From Devosia oryziradicis (GTDB taxonomy: Bacteria; Pseudomonadota; Alphaproteobacteria; Rhizobiales; Devosiaceae): a stretch of 64,000 bases of DNA. Under the pieces are notes generated by a model. It made no database searches, was not told the DNA's origin, and saw only the letters and a list, made by a program, of their open reading frames with translations. Below, piece after piece: positions 18,590 to 27,467 of this stretch (positions within the stretch are counted from its first letter, which is position 1; each line of letters starts with the position of its first letter). The stretch is from the NCBI RefSeq assembly GCF_016698645.1, contig NZ_CP068047.1, positions 1,461,001-1,525,000 on the forward strand, given 5' to 3'. The translations under genes and the position numbers were made by a program.

Positions 18590-19588
18590 ATGCGTCTCAT
18601 CAAGATCGGCCGGAAGGACCTGACCCTCGTGCGCCAGCGCAGTGGCAAGGGATTCTGCTACCGCGACGCGGACGGCGCCCTGGTGTCGGACGAACCGACG
18701 CGCGCACGCATCAAGGCTCTGGGTATTCCCCCGGCCTGGCGCGAAGTGCGGATTGCCGCCCATCCGCGGGCGCATATCCAGGTACTCGGTGTCGATGAAG
18801 CCGGCCGCGACCAGTATATCTATCATCCGGATTGGGAAGTGCGCCGCGACAGCAAGAAGCAGAAGCGGTTGGCGGCGCTGACCGCGGCTCTGCCGCGCCT
18901 GCGCCGCAGGATCGAGGCGGGACTGGCCGCCGAGGCGGGCAGCCGGGCGCTGGCGCTCAACATCGCCGTGGCCTTGATCGACCGCACGGCCATGCGCGTC
19001 GGTCGCGAAAAATATCTCGAAACCAGTGGTACGCGCGGCGCCGGCACGCTCTATTCGCGTGATGCGCGGGTCAATGGCGATGAAGTCTGCTTCACCTTCG
19101 ACGCAAAGGGTGGCAAGCGGGCCCAGTATTGCCTTACCGATGCCAGGCTCGCCGATGCCATCCGACGCATTCAGGCGCTTCCGGGCAAGCGCCTGCTGGT
19201 GTGGCGCGACGAGACCGGTACCGTGCGGCCGATCAAGACCGAGGCGATCAACGCCTATCTGAGGGAACTCGCCGGCACCGAGATTTCCGCAAAGGATTTC
19301 CGCACGCTGCATGCCAGCGCGCTGGCGGCCGAGGCTTTGGCCGGCATGGAGGTGGGCAAGTCCGAGACCGCGCGCCGTCGCCAGATGGGCGAGGTGGCGC
19401 GGCATGTTGCTGAAGTCCTGCGCAACACGCCCGCCATTTCGCGCAAGTCCTACATCGCGCCATGCCTGTTCAAGCTGTTCGATACCGGCAAGCTCAAGCC
19501 CATGTGGGAAGCGGCGGGGAGGGGCGGCGCACCCGGGCTGTTGCAGCGGGAAAAGCGGCTGGGCGCCGTGCTGGCGGCTGTGGGCTAG
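18590..19588 (+). CDS. DNA topoisomerase IB (poxvirus/eukaryotic type)
   Basis: This 332-residue enzyme relaxes supercoils through a 3'-phosphotyrosine intermediate. It has the N-terminal bacterial topo IB domain (PPAWREVRIAAHP, IQVLGVDEAGRDQYIYH), the MRVGREKYLETSGTRGAGTL block with a catalytic Arg region, KDFRTLHAS, and the catalytic Tyr288 in SRKSYIAP. All active-site blocks look intact. It shares an apparent transcript with the upstream 52-residue membrane protein and ends two bases from the convergent diguanylate cyclase locus. The enzyme is accessory in bacteria that also carry topo I. Confidence 0.93.
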   Translation: MRLIKIGRKDLTLVRQRSGKGFCYRDADGALVSDEPTRARIKALGIPPAWREVRIAAHPRAHIQVLGVDEAGRDQYIYHPDWEVRRDSKKQKRLAALTAALPRLRRRIEAGLAAEAGSRALALNIAVALIDRTAMRVGREKYLETSGTRGAGTLYSRDARVNGDEVCFTFDAKGGKRAQYCLTDARLADAIRRIQALPGKRLLVWRDETGTVRPIKTEAINAYLRELAGTEISAKDFRTLHASALAAEALAGMEVGKSETARRRQMGEVARHVAEVLRNTPAISRKSYIAPCLFKLFDTGKLKPMWEAAGRGGAPGLLQREKRLGAVLAAVG

Positions 19589-19590
19589 GT

Positions 19591-21068
19591 TCAGGCCGTC
19601 CCGAAGGCCTGCCGCACCCGTGCGTCCAGCAGAACCGGATGGCCTTCAGCCATGGCGGCCACAGACAAGCAATAGCGGTTCCTGCCGCCGGCCTTGGCCT
19701 GGTAGAGGGCGTCGTCGGCGCGCGCCACCAGGTCCGCATCGGTCCGCGCCAGATCCGGGGCAGTGGCGATGCCGACGCTGACGCCGATCTGGATGGTCTG
19801 TCCCGAAATGTGGAAGGGTGGCTGCAAAGCATCGATGACGCGTTGAGCCAACCGCGCCGCATCGTCATGGGTCGTGATTCCAGGCTGGATGATTGCAAAT
19901 TCGTCGCCCCCGAGCCGGGCTAGCGTGTCGGCCGGCTGCAACGTCGTGGTGATGCGTGCGGAAGCCTGGCGCAGCAATTCGTCGCCGGCCTCATGGCCCA
20001 GCGTGTCGTTGACCTGCTTGAAGCGATCAAGATCGAGTGCCAGCAGGGCCAGGCGTGGCTCGCCGCGCGGCAGGTTGCGCATCGCGGTATCCAGCCGGTC
20101 GCGGAACAGGGAACGGTTGCCCAGCCCGGTCAGCGGATCATGCAGGGCGCGATGCTGGGCCTCGGCCCGCTCCGACTGCAACTGGGTCGAAGCGCGCTGC
20201 AGGTTGCGCATCAAAACGAGGATGATCGCGCCGGTGACGACGAGGGCGCCCAGCAAAGCCGGGAGGGTGTCATTGAGAATACGGGCGCCGGGGCGGTCGG
20301 GCTGCCATTTGACCAGGTGACAGGCTCGCCGGCCTTGTTGCGCACGGCGAAGCTAGCCTGTGTGTCGATCGCGTCCGGACCGGTCTCGAAGCGGGCGTTT
20401 TCAAACAGGTATTGGGCTTCCAGTTCACCCGCCAGGACATCGTCGAGCAGTACGACGGAGACGAGGATCGGCTCCTCCCCGACAGGGGCAAAATCGGTGC
20501 TGACATCGAGCAGCATGGGCATGACGCTGACAATGGCGGGTCGGCCCTCGACCAGGGCGACGTCCATGGCCGATGGCGGGGCTTCGCCGATGAAGTTGTT
20601 ATAGGCGTCGATTGCAGCCTGGTTGTCGATGGAGTGCAGTTCCTCGATCAGCGGAGCGAGGGTTTCGCGCACCAGTTCGACCGACTTGCCCGGCACCTGT
20701 CCGCCGTCGCGCATGGCGTAGACCGGCTTGCCGCCTGCGTCGAGCAGGTAGAGTCGGCTCTGGCCATGGATGTTGAAGGCTGTGGCGCCGATATTCTCGT
20801 TGAGCCAGTCGACATCGCGCCCGGCCACGGCCTCCACGGCTTCGTCCCAGACGGCGAGCTCCTCCTGGCCTGCCGGAACCGCGGCCATCTGGTCTGCGAT
20901 CGCCTGTTCAAGCAGCCGCGTCTGCCGGGCCAGTGCCTGATCGTCGGCGCGACCGACCGACCAGGCGACGAAGCTGGCCACCGTGCCTATCGTTACCAGG
21001 ATGGCAACGACGATGGGCAGCATCACCTTGCGCGAAAACTGCCAGTTTGACGTGTTCGATTGCGACAT
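19591..21068 (-). pseudogene. CHASE4-like sensor / GGDEF diguanylate cyclase, interrupted by a one-base frameshift
   Basis: The N-terminal part (ATG at 21068) reads SNWQFSRKVMLP, a membrane helix, then a CHASE4-like extracytoplasmic domain (EQAIADQM, WDEAVEAV, DVDWLNENIG). It loses homology to its neighbour after NKAGEPVTW. A second frame, open to 19591, picks up WQPDRPGARIL, a second helix, HDPLTGLGNR and an intact GGDEF (RLGGDEFAII). The intact paralogue at 21166 has DWERDRPG at the same join, so one base seems missing near 20308-20310, at an AAA run on the coding strand. No I-site Arg precedes GGDEF. It is either a real disruption, a sequencing error, or two separately translated halves (the second from a TTG at 20256). 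Confidence 0.75.
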
Positions 21069-21165
21069 GACGCCTGTCCCCCGACCGTGGCCGGGAGTGT
21101 CGGCCCGCTCGCTTAGCGGCTGGTGAATCCACCAGCGGTGCCGCGAATCGCAGTTAATGGAGCTT

Positions 21166-23391
21166 TCACGCGGCCTTAATGCGCCGGCGGCGCTCCGGCG
21201 CGTTGGCCTTGTCGGCGAAGATGGCGGTGATGCGATCCTCGGCGACGCCGCCGGAAAACAGGAAGCCTTGCAGTGTGTTGCAGCCGAGGCGTCCCAAGAT
21301 GGTGGCCTGGGGCTCGGTCTCGACGCCTTCGGCGGTCACCTCGATATCCATGGCATGGGCCAGGGTGACGATGGCCTGGGTGATGGCGACCGAGACGTGG
21401 CCATCGGCCAGCTGCATGACGAAGGAGCGGTCGATCTTGATGCGGTCCACCGGGTAGCGCTTGAGGTAGCTCAGCGAGGAGTAGCCGGTGCCGAAATCGT
21501 CGAGTGCGATGTGGATGCCGGCGGCGCGGAAGGTCCGCAGGTTCTGCGCCGATGTATGCTCGTCATCGAGCAGGATGGACTCGGTGATTTCCAGTTCAAG
21601 GTCGAGCGGCCGCATGCCGGTTTCGCGCAGGATGTCGAAGACCTGAATGGAGAACCGTGGATTGCGCAGCTGGGTGGGCGAGATGTTGACGGCGATGGTC
21701 CGGCCCGGGGCCTTGGCGCCGAGCGCACAGGCACGGCGCAGCACGAATTCGCCCAGGGCTTCGATGAGGCCGGTATTTTCGGCGACTGGGATGAAGCGGG
21801 CCGGCGAGATGTTGCCGTATTTGGGATGGTTCCATCGCGCCAGGGCCTCGGCGCCGATCACCTTGCGCGTATGCTGGTCGATCAGGGGCTGGAAGGCCAC
21901 AGAGAGCTGGTCGTCGCGCTGCAGGGCTTCGCGCAGCTCGCCCTCGATGGTGTGCTGCAGCTGCAGCAGCTCGTTCATGTGCTCTTCGTAGACCACGGCG
22001 CGATTGCGCCCGCCCGCCTTGGCCTCGTAGAGCGCGATGTCGGCCTTGCGCACCAGTTCGCGCGGCTCGGCGCTGCCGCCGGTGGCGTTGACGATGCCGA
22101 TGCTGACGCCGACATGGGCCTTGTAGTGGTTAAGGTCGAACGCCTGGCCGATGGACTCGATGATGCCGGAGGCCAGTCCGCCCAGGTCGGCCGACCCGTC
22201 CGGCGAAACCAGCAGGATCCCGAATTCGTCGCCGCCGAGCCGCGCGATCATGATGCCTTCGCCGACCACGTCGCGGATGCGCTGGCCGACGGCGCAGATC
22301 AGTTCGTCGCCGGCCTGATGGCCCAGCGTATCGTTGACCTGCTTGAAGCGGTCGAGATCCAGCATCAGCAGGGAGAGTTGCGTCCCCGCGCCCTGGCTAT
22401 CGGCGAGGACCTTGGCCAGGTGGACATCGAAGCCCATGCGGTTGGGCAGGCCCGTCAGCCGATCGTGGGCCGCTTGGTGTTCGGCATTGCGCCGTCCAAC
22501 TTCGAGCGCGGTGGACGACCGGCGCAACTGGCGGAGCAGCAGGAAGACCAGGATCGCGGCGACGGCAAAGGCCACGGCCAGGGCAGGGCCTGTCTGGCGC
22601 AGCATGGTCAGGCCAGGGCGGTCGCGTTCCCAATCGAAGAAGGCAACGAAGCGTCCGGCATTGTTCAGGATGGAGCGGGTGGCACGATCGGGGTTGTCGA
22701 CGCGCACGAGACTGAAATTGCCGTCCTCGAACAGATATTCGCTGTTGAATTCGGTCGCGGTGCTGCCATCGAGAAACTCGACGGCCGCCAGCAGCGGCTC
22801 CGTGCCCGGCTGCTGGACGATGGCGCCCGTGTCCGAGACGATCGTCATCACGCTCACAATGGCGGGCAGGCCTTCCACCACGGCGAAATCGGAGACCGAA
22901 ACGGGAGCAGGCGGGCCATCGGGGACGGCAAAGGCCGGGCTCCGTTCGCGCACGCGGTTGACCAATTGCTGGACGGGGCTGGCAATGCGCCGATAGTTCT
23001 GCGACTCGACCGAGACGCCGTCCTCCATCATGTAGAGGGGCTGGGCGATGTCATCGAGAACGACGATCCGGTTATGGCCAAAGAACTGGTACATCCAGCG
23101 ACCGACATTGCGGTCGACCCAGTTCTGGCTGAACATCAACTTGGTGTTGACCACCGTGTCGTCGCGCGCAGCTACGCTGGCCAGCTCGTGTTCGAGCCCA
23201 ATCCGGCGCGCCTCGATGACATGCTCGAACATGGTGCTCTGCCGCTCGAGGGCTCTCGCGTCGATGTTGGCGGTGGACCAGAAAACGAAACCCAGCACGG
23301 CGGCTGCGGTGATCACCAGGGCCAGGACGACGGGCAGCAGGACAGCGGCAGAGAACTGCCAACGTTCGATTGTCGAGCTCTGGGACTGCAT
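21166..23391 (-). CDS. CHASE4-like sensor GGDEF-EAL protein
   Basis: This 741-residue membrane-anchored c-di-GMP enzyme starts MQSQSSTIERWQFS at 23391. It has a helix, a CHASE4-like periplasmic domain (about 45-245), a second helix (about 255-280), a GGDEF domain (ARLGGDEFGILL) and an EAL domain with AEALARW, DDFGTGYSSL, KIDRSF and AEGVETE. All phosphodiesterase residues appear intact. No I-site RxxD is visible before GGDEF. An upstream in-frame extension to 23559 has no family likeness. It is a tandem paralogue of the locus just downstream on the same strand, sharing the WQFS start and DRPG linker. Confidence 0.92.
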   Translation of the reverse strand: MQSQSSTIERWQFSAAVLLPVVLALVITAAAVLGFVFWSTANIDARALERQSTMFEHVIEARRIGLEHELASVAARDDTVVNTKLMFSQNWVDRNVGRWMYQFFGHNRIVVLDDIAQPLYMMEDGVSVESQNYRRIASPVQQLVNRVRERSPAFAVPDGPPAPVSVSDFAVVEGLPAIVSVMTIVSDTGAIVQQPGTEPLLAAVEFLDGSTATEFNSEYLFEDGNFSLVRVDNPDRATRSILNNAGRFVAFFDWERDRPGLTMLRQTGPALAVAFAVAAILVFLLLRQLRRSSTALEVGRRNAEHQAAHDRLTGLPNRMGFDVHLAKVLADSQGAGTQLSLLMLDLDRFKQVNDTLGHQAGDELICAVGQRIRDVVGEGIMIARLGGDEFGILLVSPDGSADLGGLASGIIESIGQAFDLNHYKAHVGVSIGIVNATGGSAEPRELVRKADIALYEAKAGGRNRAVVYEEHMNELLQLQHTIEGELREALQRDDQLSVAFQPLIDQHTRKVIGAEALARWNHPKYGNISPARFIPVAENTGLIEALGEFVLRRACALGAKAPGRTIAVNISPTQLRNPRFSIQVFDILRETGMRPLDLELEITESILLDDEHTSAQNLRTFRAAGIHIALDDFGTGYSSLSYLKRYPVDRIKIDRSFVMQLADGHVSVAITQAIVTLAHAMDIEVTAEGVETEPQATILGRLGCNTLQGFLFSGGVAEDRITAIFADKANAPERRRRIKAA

Positions 23392-23573
23392 CAATTGTCC
23401 GGTTTCGTGCCTCGTGGAAAGCGAACATAGCCCGGATGGCCTTGCGGACTGGTTACCGGAGCGGGGGCTGGTAAAACGATTTATCGCGAACGCCTTTTGT
23501 CGGTTCCTGCCTTCGCGGCGGCCAGGTTGTGGTTTAGAACGGCACCATTCCTTCCCCATCCCGGACCCTAGAG

Positions 23574-24620
23574 ATGACCAAAGTTCGTGCGCTTGTCCTC
23601 GAACGCCAGCACGAGTTGGCCCTGCGCGATATCGACCTGCCGCTGGAAACCGGACCCGGCACGGTCAAGATCGCCATCCACACCGTCGGCGTGTGCGGCT
23701 CTGACGTGCACTACTACACCCATGGCCGCATCGGGCCGTTTGTGGTCAATGCCCCGATGGTGCTGGGGCATGAGGCGGCCGGAACGGTGACCGAGGTTGG
23801 CGCCGGTGTCACTCATCTCAAGGTCGGCGACCGCGTCTGCATGGAACCGGGCATCCCGGACGCCAATTCACGCGCCAGCCGCCTGGGCATGTACAATGTC
23901 GATCCGGCCGTGTCGTTCTGGGCCACGCCGCCCGTGCACGGCGTCCTGACGCCGGAGGTGGTGCATCCCGCCAATTACACGTTCAAACTGCCCGATCATG
24001 TCAGCTTTGCCGAAGGCGCCATGGTCGAGCCGTTCGCCGTGGGCATGCAGGCTGCCAGCAAGGCCAGGATCGCACCCGGTGATACGGCCGTGGTGCTGGG
24101 CGCCGGTCCGATCGGCACCATGGTCGCGCTGGCGGCGCTGGCCGGTGGCTGTGCGCGGGTGATCGTGGCCGACCTGGCCCGGCCCAAGCTGGACATTGCT
24201 GCGCAATATCAGGGCATTATCCCGGTCAATATTCGCGAGAAGAACGTAGTGGAGGCGGTCGCTGGCCTCACCGATGGATGGGGCGCGGATGTCGTGTTCG
24301 AATGCTCGGGCTCGCCGCATGCGTGGAAAACCATCATGGACCTGCCCCGGCCGGGTGGCGCCATCGTCGTGGTGGGTCTGCCGGTCGAGCCCGTGGCGGT
24401 GGATATTGCCGGGGCCTCAGTCAAGGAACTGCGCATCGAGAACGTGTTCCGCTATGCTCACCAATATGATCGGGCCATTGCGCTGATCGCGTCCGGCAAG
24501 GTGGACCTCAAGCCGCTGATCTCGGAGACTTTCACTTTCGAGGATGCCAAGGCAGCGTTCGACCGCGCGGTGGAGTCACGACCAACGGACGTCAAGCTGC
24601 AGATCAAGGTCGCGGGCTAG
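23574..24620 (+). CDS. Zinc-dependent alcohol dehydrogenase, xylitol/sorbitol dehydrogenase type
   Basis: This 348-residue medium-chain dehydrogenase likely oxidises a polyol to a ketose with NAD+. It has the catalytic zinc Cys and context [22 protein letters not shown] with catalytic His/Glu, and the Rossmann motif [13 protein letters not shown]. The usual four structural-zinc cysteines are absent; instead [16 protein letters not shown] fills the region, a pattern I associate with xylitol dehydrogenase-like members. An SDR gene begins 12 bases after its stop, so the pair probably acts together. The exact polyol is not shown by the sequence. Confidence 0.85.
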   Translation: MTKVRALVLERQHELALRDIDLPLETGPGTVKIAIHTVGVCGSDVHYYTHGRIGPFVVNAPMVLGHEAAGTVTEVGAGVTHLKVGDRVCMEPGIPDANSRASRLGMYNVDPAVSFWATPPVHGVLTPEVVHPANYTFKLPDHVSFAEGAMVEPFAVGMQAASKARIAPGDTAVVLGAGPIGTMVALAALAGGCARVIVADLARPKLDIAAQYQGIIPVNIREKNVVEAVAGLTDGWGADVVFECSGSPHAWKTIMDLPRPGGAIVVVGLPVEPVAVDIAGASVKELRIENVFRYAHQYDRAIALIASGKVDLKPLISETFTFEDAKAAFDRAVESRPTDVKLQIKVAG

Positions 24621-24632
24621 GAGGAGGCGGAT

Positions 24633-25418
24633 ATGGACTTGAACCTGCGCGACAAGGTGGCCGTCATCACGGGTGGCACTGTCGGTATCGGCCTGGCAAT
24701 CGCCGAGGGGCTGGCGGCTGAAGGGGCAAACCTGGTGCTGGTCGGCCGGAACAAGGAGCGGACCGAGGACGCTGCCGTGGCGGTAGCCCAGAAATTCGGC
24801 ATCATTGCCACGGCCGTCGCCGCAGATGTCGCGACGGCCGTGGGGTGTGATGCGGTCATCAAGGGCACAAGCAAGGCCTTTGGCGGCGCCGACATCCTCA
24901 TCAACAATGCCGGCACCGGCTCCAATGAGACCATTGCCGAGGCCGACGATGCCAAATGGCAGTATTACTGGGACCTGCATGTGATGGCCGCCGTGCGGCT
25001 GGCGCGCGGGCTGGTGCCGTCGATGAAGCGGCGCGGTGGGGGCGTCGTGCTCCACAATGCCTCCATCTGCGCCGTGCAGCCGCTTTGGTACGAGCCGATC
25101 TACGACACCACCAAGGCCGCGTTGATGATGTTTTCCAAGACCCTCGCCAACGAGGTGGTCGGCGACAACATCCGGGTCAACACGGTCAATCCGGGCCTTG
25201 TCCTGACGCCCGACTGGATCAAGACGGCCAAGCAGATTGCCGGCGAGGATGGCTGGGAAGCCCACCTCCAGGGCGTAGCAGACGAGGCCGGTGGGATGAA
25301 GCGCTTTGCCACGCCGGAGGAGTTAGCCAACTTCTTCGTCTTCATGTGCTCGGACAAAGCCAGCTACTCCACCGGCAGCACCTATTTCGTCGACGGCGGC
25401 TGGCTCAAGACGGTGTAA
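24633..25418 (+). CDS. Short-chain dehydrogenase/reductase
   Basis: A 261-residue classical SDR has the cofactor motif TGGTVGIGLA, NNAG, a catalytic Ser in HNASICAV and the catalytic Tyr/Lys in YDTTK. NPGLVLTPDW follows as the usual PG motif. The Shine-Dalgarno AGGAGG sits seven bases before the ATG. It is coupled to the upstream xylitol-type dehydrogenase and probably oxidises a related sugar or polyol. Its 3' end overlaps the convergent acetyltransferase gene by 37 bases. Confidence 0.88.
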   Translation: MDLNLRDKVAVITGGTVGIGLAIAEGLAAEGANLVLVGRNKERTEDAAVAVAQKFGIIATAVAADVATAVGCDAVIKGTSKAFGGADILINNAGTGSNETIAEADDAKWQYYWDLHVMAAVRLARGLVPSMKRRGGGVVLHNASICAVQPLWYEPIYDTTKAALMMFSKTLANEVVGDNIRVNTVNPGLVLTPDWIKTAKQIAGEDGWEAHLQGVADEAGGMKRFATPEELANFFVFMCSDKASYSTGSTYFVDGGWLKTV

Positions 25419-25933
25419 CCTGGCGCCGACTTGTCCAGTTTAAGTCGAAAGCGGGTATAGGTGTCGAACACGGCGACTTGAGCAAAGCCCAGTCGTTGCA
25501 GCAGGCGCTCGCTCCGAACATTTCCTCCGGTCACGCCCGCATAGACTTCCGAGGCGTGCAGGTCCTCTCGCGCAAATCGCAGCAATGCCGCCAGTACGTG
25601 TGTGGCATAGCCGGAGCCGGTGGCTTGCTGGGCCAGCCAATAGCCTAGCCCGTATCGGGGCGGGGCCACGGGGTTGAGATCGGCCCGGCCGATCAGCTGA
25701 CCGGACAGGAAAATGCCGAACCGATGCTGACCGGGAGCTCCAAGTTCGTCTGCCAATGTGTCGACCGGCGCCCTCACCAGGTCGAGATAGTCGCCATGTG
25801 CTGTTAGATGGGCACGATTGGCTTGCACCACCGTGTGGAGCGATGCTGCATCTTGCGGCAAGAGCGCGCGGAGCGTGAGTCCGTAGACAACAGTCTTCAG
25901 CATGGTGTCATCATCCGGAACCAAGGCCGTCAT
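25382..25933 (-). CDS. GNAT-family N-acetyltransferase (RimJ/RimL type)
   Basis: This roughly 183-residue acetyltransferase has LTLRALLPQDAASLHTVVQANRAHL and GLGYWLAQQATGSGYAT, the latter carrying the acetyl-CoA loop. NVRSERLLQRLGF then supplies the RimJ/RimL C-terminal motif. The family acetylates protein N-termini or small amines. Start choice is uncertain: ATGs at 25933 and 25903 and a GTG at 25957 are all open, and none has a strong ribosome site. Its end overlaps the SDR end in convergent arrangement. Confidence 0.8.
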   Translation of the reverse strand: MTALVPDDDTMLKTVVYGLTLRALLPQDAASLHTVVQANRAHLTAHGDYLDLVRAPVDTLADELGAPGQHRFGIFLSGQLIGRADLNPVAPPRYGLGYWLAQQATGSGYATHVLAALLRFAREDLHASEVYAGVTGGNVRSERLLQRLGFAQVAVFDTYTRFRLKLDKSAPGYTVLSQPPSTK

Positions 25934-25975
25934 TGCGGGTTTTCCCGTTAGCGTCACAAATCCCGGAAGTCTGCC

Positions 25976-26491
25976 ATGGATGTCGGCAACGAATTCGGTT
26001 TCGTTCAGACCTATCTACCCCAACATATCATTGCCATTCGCCTGCTCATTGCCGCCGCGCTGGGCGCGATGATCGGCTTCGAGCGGGAGTGGAATACTGC
26101 CGAGGCCGGATTGCGCACGCATATCCTGGTCGCCATGGCGGCAGCCTTGTTCACCGTCCTGGCCTTCGAGATCTATCACACGATCGATACCGGTGCCGAT
26201 GGCTCCCGGGCGGACCCGATCCGCGCGGTCGAGGCGGTAACGGCGGGCATTGCGTTCCTGGGCGCGGGCGCGATCTTTCGAGATCGCGGCAGCGTACAAG
26301 GGCTGACGACCGGAGCGGGCATGTGGTTGGCCGGAGCAGTCGGGGTCGCAACGGCCCTGGGCTACTACGTCATTGCCTTGGGGGTCGCATTGCTGGCCGT
26401 CATCGTGCTCGCATCCCTCCGGGCGCTCGCCCACAAGATCATCGGCCATGATGCGGACGCAGTTGCAGCGGGCCGCGGGGAGAAGCGTTAG
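25976..26491 (+). CDS. MgtC/SapB family membrane protein
   Basis: This 171-residue protein has about four to five hydrophobic segments. The MgtC family motifs are LGAMIGFERE, AGLRTHILVAMAAALFT, GIAFLGAGAIF and the stretch QGLTTGAGMWLAGAVGVA. Family members are linked to magnesium homeostasis and, in pathogens, to F-ATPase control and intramacrophage survival. It lacks the C-terminal ACT-like domain of Salmonella MgtC, like most environmental relatives. The start at 25976 diverges closely from the acetyltransferase. A possible terminator-like inverted repeat follows. Confidence 0.88.
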   Translation: MDVGNEFGFVQTYLPQHIIAIRLLIAAALGAMIGFEREWNTAEAGLRTHILVAMAAALFTVLAFEIYHTIDTGADGSRADPIRAVEAVTAGIAFLGAGAIFRDRGSVQGLTTGAGMWLAGAVGVATALGYYVIALGVALLAVIVLASLRALAHKIIGHDADAVAAGRGEKR

Positions 26492-26541
26492 TCCTCGGCA
26501 TCGGCGCTGAGGGACGAGCGCGCTGCCAAATGCTTCTCCCC
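26477..26541. terminator. Inverted repeat at the mgtC-like 3' end, possible terminator
   Basis: Ten-base arms GGGGAGAAGC (26477-26486) and GCTTCTCCCC (26532-26541) are perfect inverted copies with a 45-base loop, the first arm lying within the last codons. No T-run follows, so intrinsic termination is doubtful. Confidence 0.4.
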
Positions 26542-26744
26542 CCGTGCGGGCACGACCGGGAGGTGTCGCGACCGCGCCCACGCGCCAGCCCCCTTGGAGT
26601 AGGACCGACGCCCTCCTCAGCCGCTCTGCAACGGACCAAAGAGGAATGGAGTGGCCGGAGGGACGCTTGGGAATGCAGGAGCGGTCCGAAAACCGTCATG
26701 CAGCGTTCCTGCCGGCCGAGGCATGCAACCTGTGGACGCAGGCG
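26542..26744. other. Non-coding gap between mgtC-like and receiver genes
   Basis: About 200 bases after the inverted repeat carry no convincing gene. The frames open here lack ribosome sites and recognisable motifs. Confidence 0.5.
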
Positions 26745-27209
26745 TTACATGCCAACCGCATCCAGGCGCTGATTGCGCGCCCAGAAACTGACTATGCCTG
26801 CTGCTTCGCGCCGGTAGGCGTCGCGGTCAGCATGGCGAAAGAACACGCCCGAGGCGCCGGCCTCGTGCAGGGCCTCTCGGCCTTGGCGATCCAGTGGCGG
26901 TGCCATCACCACCACCGGCACACCCTTCTGGCGGGCCAGCGCCTGGATCGAGGAGACGAATTCCAGGCTGGCATTGCTGTGGGCCTTTAGGTCCACGATC
27001 AGAAGTCCGGGCCAGTCGGCTGCCGGATCGCTGAGGATCCTGGCCAGCGCCAGCCGGCCATCCATGGCGCCGCCGAGCCACTGCACGTCCGGCGAACCAT
27101 GCGCCAGCAGCATCCGCGTCAAGAGCAGTGCGGAATGCTGGTCATCATCCACCAGCGCCAAAAAAGGCACGCCGTCCAGGTACTCGCTCAAAGCACACCT
27201 CGTTGCCAT
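26745..27209 (-). CDS. Stand-alone receiver-domain protein, degenerate active site
   Basis: A lone CheY-like receiver of about 154 residues has the acidic cluster LVDDDQ (21-23) and the phosphoacceptor position in LLIVDLKAHS (D73). The conserved Ser/Thr after the fourth strand is Ala (VVVMAPP), and the conserved Lys is replaced in VFFRHAD. Such changes suggest a pseudo-receiver with altered or no phosphotransfer. There is no output domain and no adjacent kinase. The start is uncertain: ATG at 27209 gives the cleanest domain edge, but an earlier GTG up to 27272 is open. Confidence 0.7.
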   Translation of the reverse strand: MATRCALSEYLDGVPFLALVDDDQHSALLLTRMLLAHGSPDVQWLGGAMDGRLALARILSDPAADWPGLLIVDLKAHSNASLEFVSSIQALARQKGVPVVVMAPPLDRQGREALHEAGASGVFFRHADRDAYRREAAGIVSFWARNQRLDAVGM

Positions 27210-27272
27210 GCCCGCCGGCACGGCAATGATAAGGAAACTCACGCCAGCATCCCGAAGGACGACCGGCGACAC

Positions 27273-27467
27273 GGTTCTACACTAGGTGGTCAATTGGCTT
27301 CGGACCGGGGCCTAACCGGCGCGAAGCGACGTCGGGTATTGAACGCCGACAGCGGCCGTATGATGCAATCACCGCCAACAAAAAAGGCAACTTAGGTAAA
27401 GTCGACGTAACACAGTCTTGTGTTTTACATGTAAATCGTCACAATCCCGGATCACCGGGAGGCGAGA
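27273..27467. promoter_or_regulatory. Promoter region of the TolB-like/TPR gene, with small palindromes
   Basis: This gap between divergent genes is AT-richer than its surroundings near 27380-27435. It holds an ACACA/TGTGT inverted pair (about 27411-27424), the palindrome TTTACATGTAAA (about 27424-27436) and TCCCGG/CCGGGA (about 27446-27461) just before the Shine-Dalgarno GGGAGG. These may be operators; their protein is unknown. Confidence 0.45.

Noticed and set aside
21157..23430. A long rightward open frame opposite the GGDEF-EAL gene
   Set aside because: The minus-strand frame has intact GGDEF and EAL motifs; the plus frame has none.
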